Assembly (NCBI GenBank): GCA_035461765.1
Contig: DATHUY010000039.1
Coordinates: forward strand, 16,907-80,906
DNA from: Longimicrobiales bacterium
Lineage (GTDB): Bacteria; Gemmatimonadota; Gemmatimonadetes; Longimicrobiales; RSA9
DNA: 64,000 nt
Reading direction: 5' to 3'
A program made the translations under genes and the position numbers. Of the stretch, positions 8,665 through 16,301 are shown piece by piece. Position 1 is the stretch's first letter; each line of letters opens with the position of its first letter. Below the pieces are notes generated by a model, which searched no databases, had not been told where the DNA came from, and worked only from the letters and a program-made list of their open reading frames with translations.

Positions 8665-9866
8665 CGAGGCATCACCTGTTGAAACAGGTCTGCCACCGCC
8701 GCCGGCTCGAGCCGGAAGAAGATGAATGCGAACGCCGTCGCGTTGAACGTCAGGAAGATGCCTGCGGCATGGACAAGAACGTTCCGACGAAAACGGCGCA
8801 CACCGCCTCGCCCGAGGCGCGCAAGCAGGAACTCGTCCCACGTGCGGTAGACCACGAACCACAGACCGTGCACTATGCCGAACAGAAAGAAGCTCACCGT
8901 CGTCCCATGCCAGAGCCCCGAGACCAGCATCGTCGCCATCAGACTGAGATTGGCGATCATGAGCTTTCCGGCGGGACGACGGGTCAGCAGCGACTTGTAC
9001 ATCGGCGCAAAGACATAGTCCGTGAGCCAGAGCGTGAGCGAGCGGTGCTGCCGTTGCCAGAAGTCCGAGATGTTCCGGGCGAGAAACGGCCGGTTGAAGT
9101 TCTCGGGTGGCCTCACGCCGAAGAGGCTGCCCACACCGATCACGACATCACAGTATCCGGAAAAGTTGAGATACAGATAGAACCAGAAAGCGTACGTCTG
9201 CACGATCAGGCCGACCGCCGACAGCTGCAGGACGTCGGCATCGACGCTCAGTGCGCGGTTTTCGAAGAAGACCGCCAGCACGTACGCCTTCACGAGGCCG
9301 ATCAGAATCCGCAGTACGGCATCCAGGTGAGCCTCGTAATCGAGCGGGATGGCCAGCTTCTCCCCGTGCCATTGGTCGCGATAATCCTGGAAGCGCTGGA
9401 TCGGACCCATCATGAAGGTCGCGAAGTTGAGCGCGTAGTTCAGGTAGTCGAGAAGACCGAACCGGCCCAGCGTTCCGCTGTATCCGTCGATGGCGACGTG
9501 CAGGATCTTGAAGAACAGGAAGCTGAGTCCAACGGTGCTGAGCACCTGGGTGAGCAACGCGTCCGGTACGAACCACGTCAGGAAATCGTATCGGCGCATG
9601 TAGAGGAATAGCGCCACGAACCCGCTGACACCCATCACGAGCCCCGTGCGCCCCCAGCGTTGAGCGGCGCGCACGAGACCGAATCCCGCAAGAGCGAAGA
9701 TCAGCGTGGCGATGGCGCCCGGCGGCTCGAGCAGCATGACGCAGACGAAAACGAGATTCAGAATCAGGAAGGCAAACTGGCGCCCTGCTCCACGGAGTGC
9801 GGACACGAGCAGAATTGCCGCGATGGCGATCGCGGCAAAACCCGGCGACAGGAGTGAGACCTGCAT
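8661..9866 (-). CDS. MBOAT-family membrane-bound O-acyltransferase (DltB/AlgI type)
   Basis: 401 residues, about ten membrane helices. The MBOAT core is clear: NISDFWQRQHRSLTLWLTDYV (His274) and VSGLWHGT (His320) are the conserved region and histidine of DltB/AlgI. The enzyme should pass an acyl group from a cytoplasmic ACP thioester across the membrane. First gene of a six-gene overlapping operon with a DltX-like microprotein, DltD-like SGNH protein, loading enzyme and ACP. The ATG at 9866 is chosen because the membrane part begins right after it; in-frame starts further upstream (9929, 10034) would add a hydrophilic, low-complexity leader. No strong ribosome site marks any of them. Confidence 0.9.
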   Translation of the reverse strand: MQVSLLSPGFAAIAIAAILLVSALRGAGRQFAFLILNLVFVCVMLLEPPGAIATLIFALAGFGLVRAAQRWGRTGLVMGVSGFVALFLYMRRYDFLTWFVPDALLTQVLSTVGLSFLFFKILHVAIDGYSGTLGRFGLLDYLNYALNFATFMMGPIQRFQDYRDQWHGEKLAIPLDYEAHLDAVLRILIGLVKAYVLAVFFENRALSVDADVLQLSAVGLIVQTYAFWFYLYLNFSGYCDVVIGVGSLFGVRPPENFNRPFLARNISDFWQRQHRSLTLWLTDYVFAPMYKSLLTRRPAGKLMIANLSLMATMLVSGLWHGTTVSFFLFGIVHGLWFVVYRTWDEFLLARLGRGGVRRFRRNVLVHAAGIFLTFNATAFAFIFFRLEPAAVADLFQQVMPR

Positions 9867-10263
9867 ATCCCAATGAGGTGCCGCCGTCTCGGTGACCGCA
9901 GGAGCCGGCCCGGCAGAGCCGGACCGCATCTGGGATCGGAGCGACGGCCGTAGATGATGCCGACACTCCGACGCAACAGACGGACCAGTGGGCAGTAAGT
10001 ACGACTCGCTGGATTGGTGGCGGTAACGCGGCACCAGGCGCGATGTCGAGTGCGAGATTGCGTTGCACGGGGAGACGGAGGATGCAACAGCCGTTGCGCA
10101 CGCGCATCAATTGCGAGGCGGGCGGCGGTCGCCTCCCACCGGAATGAGAGGGCGGTCGTTCGGCACGTCCCGTGCACGGCGGTACCGGACTCGGCGAGCC
10201 GATTCTGGCGAGCCCCATTCCACAGACACGAATGGTCAAGACCGCGAAGTCGCGAGAAACAGC
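9867..10263. promoter_or_regulatory. Divergent intergenic region between the two modification operons
   Basis: About 400 bases separating the MBOAT operon (minus) from the carbamoyltransferase operon (plus). It must hold both promoters if the gene starts are right. I see no convincing -35/-10 pair, palindromic operator or RNA structure in it, and no coding potential beyond possible N-terminal extensions of the two flanking genes. Confidence 0.4.
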
Positions 10264-12090
10264 ATGCCTCAGCATATCCTCGGGCTCTCCGCGTTCTACC
10301 ATGACAGCGCCGCCTGCCTCCTGCGGGATGGCGAGATTGTGGCAGCGGCCCAGGAGGAGCGCTTCACGCGAAAGAAGGGCGATGCGAGCTACCCGACGCA
10401 CGCGGTTGCGTATTGCCTTCAGGCCGCCGGCATCGCCGCGCGGGATCTCGATGTCGTCGGCTTCTACGACAAGCCACTGCTCAAGTTCGAGCGTTTGCTG
10501 GAGACGTACCTTGGTGTGGCGCCGCGCGGGTATCGGCAGTTTCTGAAGGCCGGCCCGGTATGGGTGAAGGAGAAGCTGTTCATCGAGCGTGACATCCGGA
10601 AGGCGCTCGGGTTCGAGGGCGAGCTGCTGTTCGCCGAGCATCATGAATCACACGCGGCGAGTGCGTTCCTGCCGTCGCCGTTCGAGGAAGCGGCGATCCT
10701 CACGATCGACGGCGTGGGCGAGTGGGCGACGGCGTCGATCGGGGTGGGTGAGGGATCCGATCTGCGCATCCTGCGCGAGATGCGGTGGCCGGACTCCGTC
10801 GGGCTGCTGTACTCGGCGTTCACCTACTTCGCGGGATTCAAGGTCAATTCGGGAGAATACAAGGTCATGGGGCTCGCCCCCTACGGCGAGCCGCGCTTCG
10901 TGCAGGTGATCCTGGACGAGTTGATCGATCTCCGCGAGGACGGCTCATTCAGAATGAACCAGTCGTTCTTCGACTACCTCTCGGGCCTGCACATGACGAA
11001 TGGCTCTTTTTCGACGTTGTTCGGTGGACCGCCGCGAGAGCCGGAGTCGAAGCTGACGCAGCGCGAGATGGACCTGGCCCGCTCCGTCCAGGTGGTCTGC
11101 GAGGAGATCATGCTGCGCATGGCCCGGACGGCGCACCGCGTGACGGGTTCGAAGAACCTGTGCATGGCCGGCGGCGTGGCTCTGAACTGCGTGGCGAACG
11201 GTCGGATTCTGCGCGAAGGCCCTTTCGAGAACCTCTGGATTCAACCGGCCGCCGGCGACGCGGGCGGAGCACTCGGCGTGGCGCTGCTGGCACGCCACCG
11301 CACGGGCGGCCGGCCGGATCGGACGGTCGTTGCCGGTCGTGACGCGATGCGCGGATCCTACCTGGGTCCGAGCTTTTCCGACGACCAGATCGAGGTCTAC
11401 CTGCAGTCCATCGGCGCCGTCTTCGAACGGCTCGACCGCGACGCGCTGCTGGAGCGGACGGCCGAAGCACTCGCACAGGAGAAGATCGTCGGCTGGTTCA
11501 ACGGCCGGATGGAGTTCGGCCCGCGTGCGCTGGGTGCGCGCAGCATTCTCGGCGACCCGCGCAGTGCGCACATGCAGGCGACGATGAACCTCAAGATCAA
11601 GTTCCGCGAGAGTTTCCGTCCCTTCGCGCCGAGTGTGCTCCGCGAGCGCGTCTCGGAATGGTTCGAGCTGGACTGCGACTCGCCGTACATGCTGCTGGTC
11701 GCGCCGATTCGGCAGGAACGGCAGATCGATATGACGGAGGGCGAACGCGACCTCTGGGGCATCGAGAAGTTGAATATACCGCGGTCCGACATTCCGGCCG
11801 TCACCCACGTCGATTATTCAGCCCGGATCCAGACCGTGGATCGTGACACGAACCCCGACTACTACGATCTGATCGCGACGTTCGAGCGCCGCACGGGCTG
11901 CCCCGTCATTGTGAACACGTCCTTCAATGTGCGCGGTGAACCGATCGTCTGTACGCCTGCGGATGCGTATCGTTGCTTCATGCGCACGCACATCGACTAT
12001 CTCGTTCTCGGAAACTTCTTTATGGGCCGGGAGTCGCAGCCCGCATGGCAGGAGGAGGGAGATTGGCGGAAAGAGTTCCAGCTCGATTGA
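10264..12090 (+). CDS. NodU/CmcH-family O-carbamoyltransferase
   Basis: 608 residues. The N-terminal kinase-like fold begins ILGLSAFYHDSAACLL and holds HHESH (126-130, the metal/phosphate site) and ILTIDGVGEW (Asp149); the C-terminal YrdC-like carbamoyl-adenylate domain contains NGRMEFGPRALGARSILGDPR, conserved in NodU, CmcH, TobZ and SxtI. These enzymes move a carbamoyl group from carbamoyl phosphate to a hydroxyl of a sugar or natural product. The start at 10264 matches the family N-terminus exactly; its ribosome site is weak. The following SxtJ-like and DUF5989 genes are common companions. With the divergent MBOAT operon, the acceptor is probably an exported glycan; that is inference. Confidence 0.93.
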   Translation: MPQHILGLSAFYHDSAACLLRDGEIVAAAQEERFTRKKGDASYPTHAVAYCLQAAGIAARDLDVVGFYDKPLLKFERLLETYLGVAPRGYRQFLKAGPVWVKEKLFIERDIRKALGFEGELLFAEHHESHAASAFLPSPFEEAAILTIDGVGEWATASIGVGEGSDLRILREMRWPDSVGLLYSAFTYFAGFKVNSGEYKVMGLAPYGEPRFVQVILDELIDLREDGSFRMNQSFFDYLSGLHMTNGSFSTLFGGPPREPESKLTQREMDLARSVQVVCEEIMLRMARTAHRVTGSKNLCMAGGVALNCVANGRILREGPFENLWIQPAAGDAGGALGVALLARHRTGGRPDRTVVAGRDAMRGSYLGPSFSDDQIEVYLQSIGAVFERLDRDALLERTAEALAQEKIVGWFNGRMEFGPRALGARSILGDPRSAHMQATMNLKIKFRESFRPFAPSVLRERVSEWFELDCDSPYMLLVAPIRQERQIDMTEGERDLWGIEKLNIPRSDIPAVTHVDYSARIQTVDRDTNPDYYDLIATFERRTGCPVIVNTSFNVRGEPIVCTPADAYRCFMRTHIDYLVLGNFFMGRESQPAWQEEGDWRKEFQLD

Positions 12091-12467
12091 CACGGGCGGA
12101 AGGTCGGAAGTTCGGATTCACACTCGCGCCTGCGTTCCTGGTCTTTGCCGGGCTGCTGATCTGGCGCGGCCGCCCTGTCCTGGCTTCGATCGCGGGAGGA
12201 ATCGGGCTGCTCCTCGCGGCCGGCGCGCTCGTCGTGCCGGAGCGGCTCGGTCCGCTCGAGCGAGGCTGGATGGCCTTCGCTCACGCGATCTCGCGGGTCA
12301 CGACACCGATCATCCTGGGCATCGTCTGGTTCCTCGTCCTCACGCCCACGGGTCTGCTGCGCCGGGCCTTTGGCGGCAACCCGCTCGTGCACACGGGGGA
12401 GGACGGCGGCTTCTGGATCTCGCGCGGCCCGGACGGTGAAAAGAGCGACCTGCGCAGGCAGTTCTAA
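12063..12467 (+). CDS. SxtJ-family membrane protein
   Basis: About 134 residues with two hydrophobic helical hairpins (FGFTLAPAFLVFAGLLIW onward, then TPIILGIVWFLVLTP) and a polar C-terminus ending SDLRRQF. This pattern and its place after a carbamoyltransferase match the SxtJ family, first named in the saxitoxin cluster; the function is unknown. The proposed start is TTG at 12063, seven bases after a strong GGAGG that lies inside the carbamoyltransferase gene, giving a 28-nt overlap; a TTG at 12087 in a TTGA overlap is the alternative. No in-frame ATG has a good site. Confidence 0.82.
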   Translation: MAERVPARLTRAEGRKFGFTLAPAFLVFAGLLIWRGRPVLASIAGGIGLLLAAGALVVPERLGPLERGWMAFAHAISRVTTPIILGIVWFLVLTPTGLLRRAFGGNPLVHTGEDGGFWISRGPDGEKSDLRRQF

Positions 12468-12479
12468 CGGAGGAGAGAG

Positions 12480-12632
12480 ATGGCGACGCTGGTAAGAGAG
12501 CTCTGGGCGTACATGCGCGTTCGGAAGAAGTGGTGGTTGCTGCCGGTCATTATGGTGCTGGTACTGATCGGCGCCCTGCTCGTGGCAGCGCAGGGCTCGG
12601 CCCTCGCTCCGTTCATCTACACGATCTTCTGA
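12480..12632 (+). CDS. DUF5989-family 50-residue membrane protein with C-terminal FIYTIF
   Basis: A 50-codon gene 12 nt after the SxtJ-like gene, with GGAGGAGAGAG directly before the ATG. The product has a strongly basic N-terminus (Arg6, Arg13, Arg15, Lys16, Lys17), one membrane helix (about residues 19-38) and a short tail ending PFIYTIF. It matches the DUF5989 family by size, pattern and context. The last six residues, FIYTIF, fit the Dlt-type acyl-shuttle hexapeptide, as does the microprotein at 8554-8664. Positive-inside topology puts the tail outside the membrane. The match to a shuttle function is my inference; the family has no function that I know of. Confidence 0.88.
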   Translation: MATLVRELWAYMRVRKKWWLLPVIMVLVLIGALLVAAQGSALAPFIYTIF

Positions 12633-12667
12633 CCTGGAAGACCGCGACGCCGTTCCCCATGGATGAA

Positions 12668-12707
12668 CATGAGGCCTGACGTGGAGAAATCCGTGTCAGG
12701 CCTCATG
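12668..12707 (+). terminator. 13-bp hairpin after the carbamoyltransferase operon
   Basis: A perfect 13-bp inverted repeat (arms 12668-12680 and 12695-12707, CATGAGGCCTGAC and its complement) with a 14-nt loop, 35 nt after the DUF5989 stop. There is no T-run, so it may act as a factor-dependent or processing hairpin. Confidence 0.6.
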
Positions 12708-12731
12708 GTAGACTGTCAGGGCTTTCCCCCC

Positions 12732-12983
12732 ACCGCCCGGATGATCGCTTCCGCCAGCGCAAGCTGCGCGGCCGCGCTTCGCAACGTTCGAGCACGCGAT
12801 CAGGAGCAGGAGGCGAACCGCCGCGCCCGGAGCAGCGCCCGTCGTACATCGCCGACGAGGGCTTCGTGCAGCGACACGACGCCGACGTCGGTGCGATAAT
12901 TGGCGGCTGGCGTCCACAGCGGATTCGCCGCGCTTATCTCCGCCGACAGCGTACGGATCTCCGCCTGCGCCTGTGCTTCGACC
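12732..12983 (-). pseudogene. Composite scar: fragments of an ADOP permease and an S58 peptidase
   Basis: Two degenerate fragments fused head to tail. Bases 12778-12983 closely match 1618-1822 of the first ADOP permease (on the minus strand they still read LLLLIACSNVA), with several small indels that break the frame. Bases 12732-12777 match 16342-16387, the C-terminal end of the S58 peptidase (read as AIIRAVG), with about six differences in 46. Neither piece can code for a working protein. The fusion marks a past deletion or recombination, right at the 3' edge of the carbamoyltransferase module. Confidence 0.75.
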
Positions 12984-13000
12984 GCTCTCCTGCCCTCACT

Positions 13001-13465
13001 TCATTGCACGATGATAGTCAGATCGCCACTGCGGAAGTCCGGGTGATCGCCGTGGATCAACTGGACCTCGAGCGTCGTCTGGCCGGCTGCGTGCGCCGTG
13101 AAGTCGCCGTGATCACCGTGGTCGTCATAGGTGACAATGGCTTCATTGTCAATGTCCACGAGCAGGCTTTCGCCCTCCCCTTCGTCAGGGAAGAAGGCGC
13201 GGCTCAGGTCAGTCGGTGCATCGGCATCGAGGAACTTGATTTCCACTTCCAGGACGTCCGAAACGCTCAGGTTGAGGGGCTGGTCGAACACGCTCAGCGA
13301 GCCGACGGATGTGGCCAGGACGGCGCCGGTGCTCGCATCGAGAATGACCACACCACCTGCCTCGGGGTGATCCTCAGGTTCGATCGGATTGTCGCACGCG
13401 GAACTGACCAGCAGTGCTACAACGACGAGCGCGAGGCCAGGCGTACGGGCGAAAGCATTGCGCAT
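13001..13465 (-). CDS. His/Asp-rich lipoprotein, probable metal-binding partner of the receptor
   Basis: 154 residues. Signal sequence with lipobox VSSAC (Cys24), so the mature protein is a lipoprotein. The mature part carries clusters of His and Asp (PEDHPEAGG, YDDHGDHGDF, IHGDHPDF), suggesting that it binds a divalent metal. AGGAG sits 7 nt before the second of two close ATG codons, so the start at 13465 is preferred over 13471. It follows the ZnuD-like receptor gene by 67 nt on the same strand and is probably co-transcribed. No enzyme family recognised. Confidence 0.82.
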   Translation of the reverse strand: MRNAFARTPGLALVVVALLVSSACDNPIEPEDHPEAGGVVILDASTGAVLATSVGSLSVFDQPLNLSVSDVLEVEIKFLDADAPTDLSRAFFPDEGEGESLLVDIDNEAIVTYDDHGDHGDFTAHAAGQTTLEVQLIHGDHPDFRSGDLTIIVQ

Positions 13466-13532
13466 TGTCATCTCCTGTAAGTGGTTGGCTCCCCGCGTGC
13501 GGAGACCTTGGGTTGAACGGATTTGCGACGCA

Positions 13533-15800
13533 TCAGATCGCGATCCGATAGAGCACCTGAACGTTACGGCCCGGCTGTGGCGCGACCTGACGGATGCGCG
13601 ACAGATGATCACGCCACGCGGTATCGAGCGCATTCTGCACGCGCAGTGTGAGCGTGTTGAGCCGGCCGAATCCGGTCCAGCGCAGACCGCTCGTCGCGTT
13701 AATGAGCGCGTATGCAGGAGTCGGCTGCTCGAACTCGCCGACCCTGTCCTGCGCGGCCGCTCCTTCCACCCCGAGACCGGCGAAGAACCTCGCGCCGTCA
13801 CGACGGACATTCAGCGAGCCATGAAGCGGGGGCATTGCCGGCAGGTCCACGTCATCACCGTCCTCTGCCGTACGCCGGCCGCGGACGTAGCTCGCAGAAC
13901 CTTCCACCACCCAGCCCTCGATGGCTTCCCACTGGATGCTGCCGTCCATGCCGCTGAGCACTACATCGCTCTGCGCCGCACGGTACACCGGGTACTGTCC
14001 GAGTCGGGGGTCCATCTCGCCGGTCGGCGCGTAATAGATGAAATCCGATATGGCGTTGCGGAACACGCCGATCTCTGCGTGGAACGATGGCAGCGACGTA
14101 CGCAGGAACACATCCACACCGAGGCCGTACTCGGCGGCCAGGTCCGGATTGCCGATGTCGTACGAGTAGTTGGCGAGGTGCGGGCCGTTGGAGAACAACT
14201 CCTCGATGGAGGGCGTACGGAATGAGCGCGAGACGCTGACACCGGTCGTCAGGCGCTCAGCGGGCCGATACAATGCGGCGATGGATCCGGAGACTGACTG
14301 GAACTCACGCCGCCGCACATCACCGATTGCACCGGAAGACGTGTCGAGTGGATCGATCCGTGTCCAGTCGTAGCGTGCCCCCACCTCGATGTGGAACGGA
14401 GCGAGGCCGAACTCCTCGAAGGCGAAAGCTGCGGCCGAATAGCTCTCGGCCGGCCGGGTGCCGGTGCGTGCGCCCGCCACGCCCAGGTTGCGGTACATGC
14501 CGGATGCGCCGACGGCCCCCTCGAGACGCATGCCGCCGGGTGTGTGCCGGTGATGCACGCGCACATTGCCGTTCGCGCTGTACTGTCGGAAGTGCGTGCC
14601 GAGCAGGGGGCCGTCCGCGCCGCCGAGCTCGAACTCCTTCTGGTCGAAGCGAACGAAGTTCGCGTCCGCTTCGATCGAACGCAGGCTGCCTCTACCCAGG
14701 AGTCGGCCCTCCACGTGCGCCGTGCTCCTGCGCAGCTCGATCTCCACGCCGCCGGCATGCCCGCCCGGTATGACTTCGCCGCGGAACGTGCCGGGCACTC
14801 CGTAGGTCACCGCATAGTCGCGAACCGCGGCGCCGGCGTGCCCCTGCTGCCAGACGCGGCTCGCACCGATACCCGCGTTGTAGCCATCGAGCTGCGTTCC
14901 GGGCAGATCTCCTTCCGGCGTGCGCGTGTCACTGGCAGTCCTGCCGCTCAGCTCGGCCCGCAGCGCGAGCGGTCCGGCGGGGGCGGAGATCGTGCCGCCC
15001 GCCGTCATGCCGCGGTTCACCGATTCCATCTGTGCCGTTGCCATCCCCGTGACCGACTCGGGGGCGGTGCGCGGCACCTCCTCCCGGATGACATTGATCA
15101 CGCCCCCGAGCGAGTTGCTGCCGTACAGCACACCGGCAGGCCCGCGCACGACCTCGATGCGCTCCGCCGTCAGCGGCTCGATCGTGACTGCGTGATCCGC
15201 CGACATGGCCGCGATGTCGCCGGTGCGCTGGCCATCTTCGAGGACCAGCACACGGTCGCCACTCAAACCGCGCACTACAGGCTGCGCCGCGACGGGTCCG
15301 TTGTAGCGCTGCGTGAGGCCCGGCTCTCCCGCCAGCGTCGCGGCGAGGCTGCCGCTCAGCTTGCGGCGCAGCTCCGCATCGCTGAGTACAGCCATCGAGC
15401 GATAACTGGCATCAGCAGATCGCTCGCTGCCCGCACCGGTGACAATGATGGCGGAGAGGTGCAGTGCGCTCGGTGTCAGTCGCAGCTCGACACGTGTCGG
15501 GGCACTGTCTGATACCTCGATGCGCCGCTCCAGCGGCGCGTATCCGAGCCGCTCGACCGTCAGCGTGTGCGTCCCGACAGGAATGCCGTCGAAGTGGAAG
15601 CTGCCATCCGAGTGTGATAGCTCGGCGCGCCCGGATTCTCGGATGCGCACCGCCGCACTCGAGACCGGCAGCCCCGTCGAGGCGTCGACGACTACGCCGT
15701 GCAGCAGCGCCTCGGGCGGCAGGCGGGCGCCCAGCGCCGGTGCACCCGCCAGCAGCAGTGCTGCGGCCACTATGTATGCATGAATGAATCGAGTGTTCAC
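13533..15800 (-). CDS. TonB-dependent receptor, ZnuD-like
   Basis: About 755 residues: signal peptide, a CarboxypepD_reg-like beta-sandwich (LLHGVVVDASTGLPVSSAAV, first 90 mature residues), a plug domain and a 22-strand-type barrel. The plug contains QPVVRGLSGDRVLVLEDGQ, MSADHAVTIEPL and RIEVVRGPAGVLYG, which closely recall the zinc receptor ZnuD, so a metal ligand is likely. The start is uncertain: GTG at 15800 gives a proper signal peptide, while upstream codons would add a long Arg/Pro-rich leader. The upstream gene is a small Cys/His protein and the downstream gene a His-rich lipoprotein, which supports metal uptake. No Zur-type operator was found by eye. Confidence 0.88.
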   Translation of the reverse strand: MNTRFIHAYIVAAALLLAGAPALGARLPPEALLHGVVVDASTGLPVSSAAVRIRESGRAELSHSDGSFHFDGIPVGTHTLTVERLGYAPLERRIEVSDSAPTRVELRLTPSALHLSAIIVTGAGSERSADASYRSMAVLSDAELRRKLSGSLAATLAGEPGLTQRYNGPVAAQPVVRGLSGDRVLVLEDGQRTGDIAAMSADHAVTIEPLTAERIEVVRGPAGVLYGSNSLGGVINVIREEVPRTAPESVTGMATAQMESVNRGMTAGGTISAPAGPLALRAELSGRTASDTRTPEGDLPGTQLDGYNAGIGASRVWQQGHAGAAVRDYAVTYGVPGTFRGEVIPGGHAGGVEIELRRSTAHVEGRLLGRGSLRSIEADANFVRFDQKEFELGGADGPLLGTHFRQYSANGNVRVHHRHTPGGMRLEGAVGASGMYRNLGVAGARTGTRPAESYSAAAFAFEEFGLAPFHIEVGARYDWTRIDPLDTSSGAIGDVRRREFQSVSGSIAALYRPAERLTTGVSVSRSFRTPSIEELFSNGPHLANYSYDIGNPDLAAEYGLGVDVFLRTSLPSFHAEIGVFRNAISDFIYYAPTGEMDPRLGQYPVYRAAQSDVVLSGMDGSIQWEAIEGWVVEGSASYVRGRRTAEDGDDVDLPAMPPLHGSLNVRRDGARFFAGLGVEGAAAQDRVGEFEQPTPAYALINATSGLRWTGFGRLNTLTLRVQNALDTAWRDHLSRIRQVAPQPGRNVQVLYRIAI

Positions 15801-15888
15801 AGCCACCCCATGAGCAGAAGTCAGTACGAAACGGCGATGCCGTTCCGACCAGGATCCGTGCGCGCGATTGATCAGGCCGAGCGGCCGG

Positions 15889-16239
15889 TCAGGCGATGGG
15901 TGGTGCTCTGGGCTGGGAGAGTGTAAAGCTCTGGAGGTCGGCTGCTGTCTCATCGTGGGAGCGGTCCAGCACGACGCTCGCCGACGGGGCGGTGGCCACA
16001 CCGGGCAGGACCGGCCCGCTCTGCGCAGTCGTCAACGTGCGGCACACTGCGCACAGATCGGTGTGGACTTCCTGCGGTCCCGACTCCGTGCCCGGTAGCT
16101 GTGCCAGCACTTCCGCAGCACTCTGCACCGGCGCGTGCGCATGCGTGAACGGCAGCCCCGCCGTCGCCACGAAATGGAGCAGGGCGACGACCAGGAGCGT
16201 GCACCGGGCAGCAGACGAGCGCGGACGTGTCGAGATCAT
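15889..16239 (-). CDS. Small exported Cys/His protein upstream of ZnuD-like receptor
   Basis: 116 residues with an N-terminal hydrophobic segment (CTLLVVALLHFVATAGLPF) followed by THAHAP, a CAVC pair in DLCAVCRTL and a second His at DRSHDE. This is the layout of small periplasmic or membrane-anchored proteins next to metal receptors (DUF2946-like in style), but I cannot fix a family. The 88 nt to the receptor start and same strand suggest one operon. Metal handling is inferred from the neighbours and the Cys/His content. Confidence 0.65.
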   Translation of the reverse strand: MISTRPRSSAARCTLLVVALLHFVATAGLPFTHAHAPVQSAAEVLAQLPGTESGPQEVHTDLCAVCRTLTTAQSGPVLPGVATAPSASVVLDRSHDETAADLQSFTLSQPRAPPIA

Positions 16240-16301
16240 TGCGCGTCGTACACAATCGCCTGCCGGGGGTTCCGCTCGCGCGGCCTTCAGGCGGGACGGG
16301 C

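Noticed and set aside
12663..12917. Small genes in the scar region
   Set aside because: Both strands read as frameshifted fragments of known genes elsewhere in the window.
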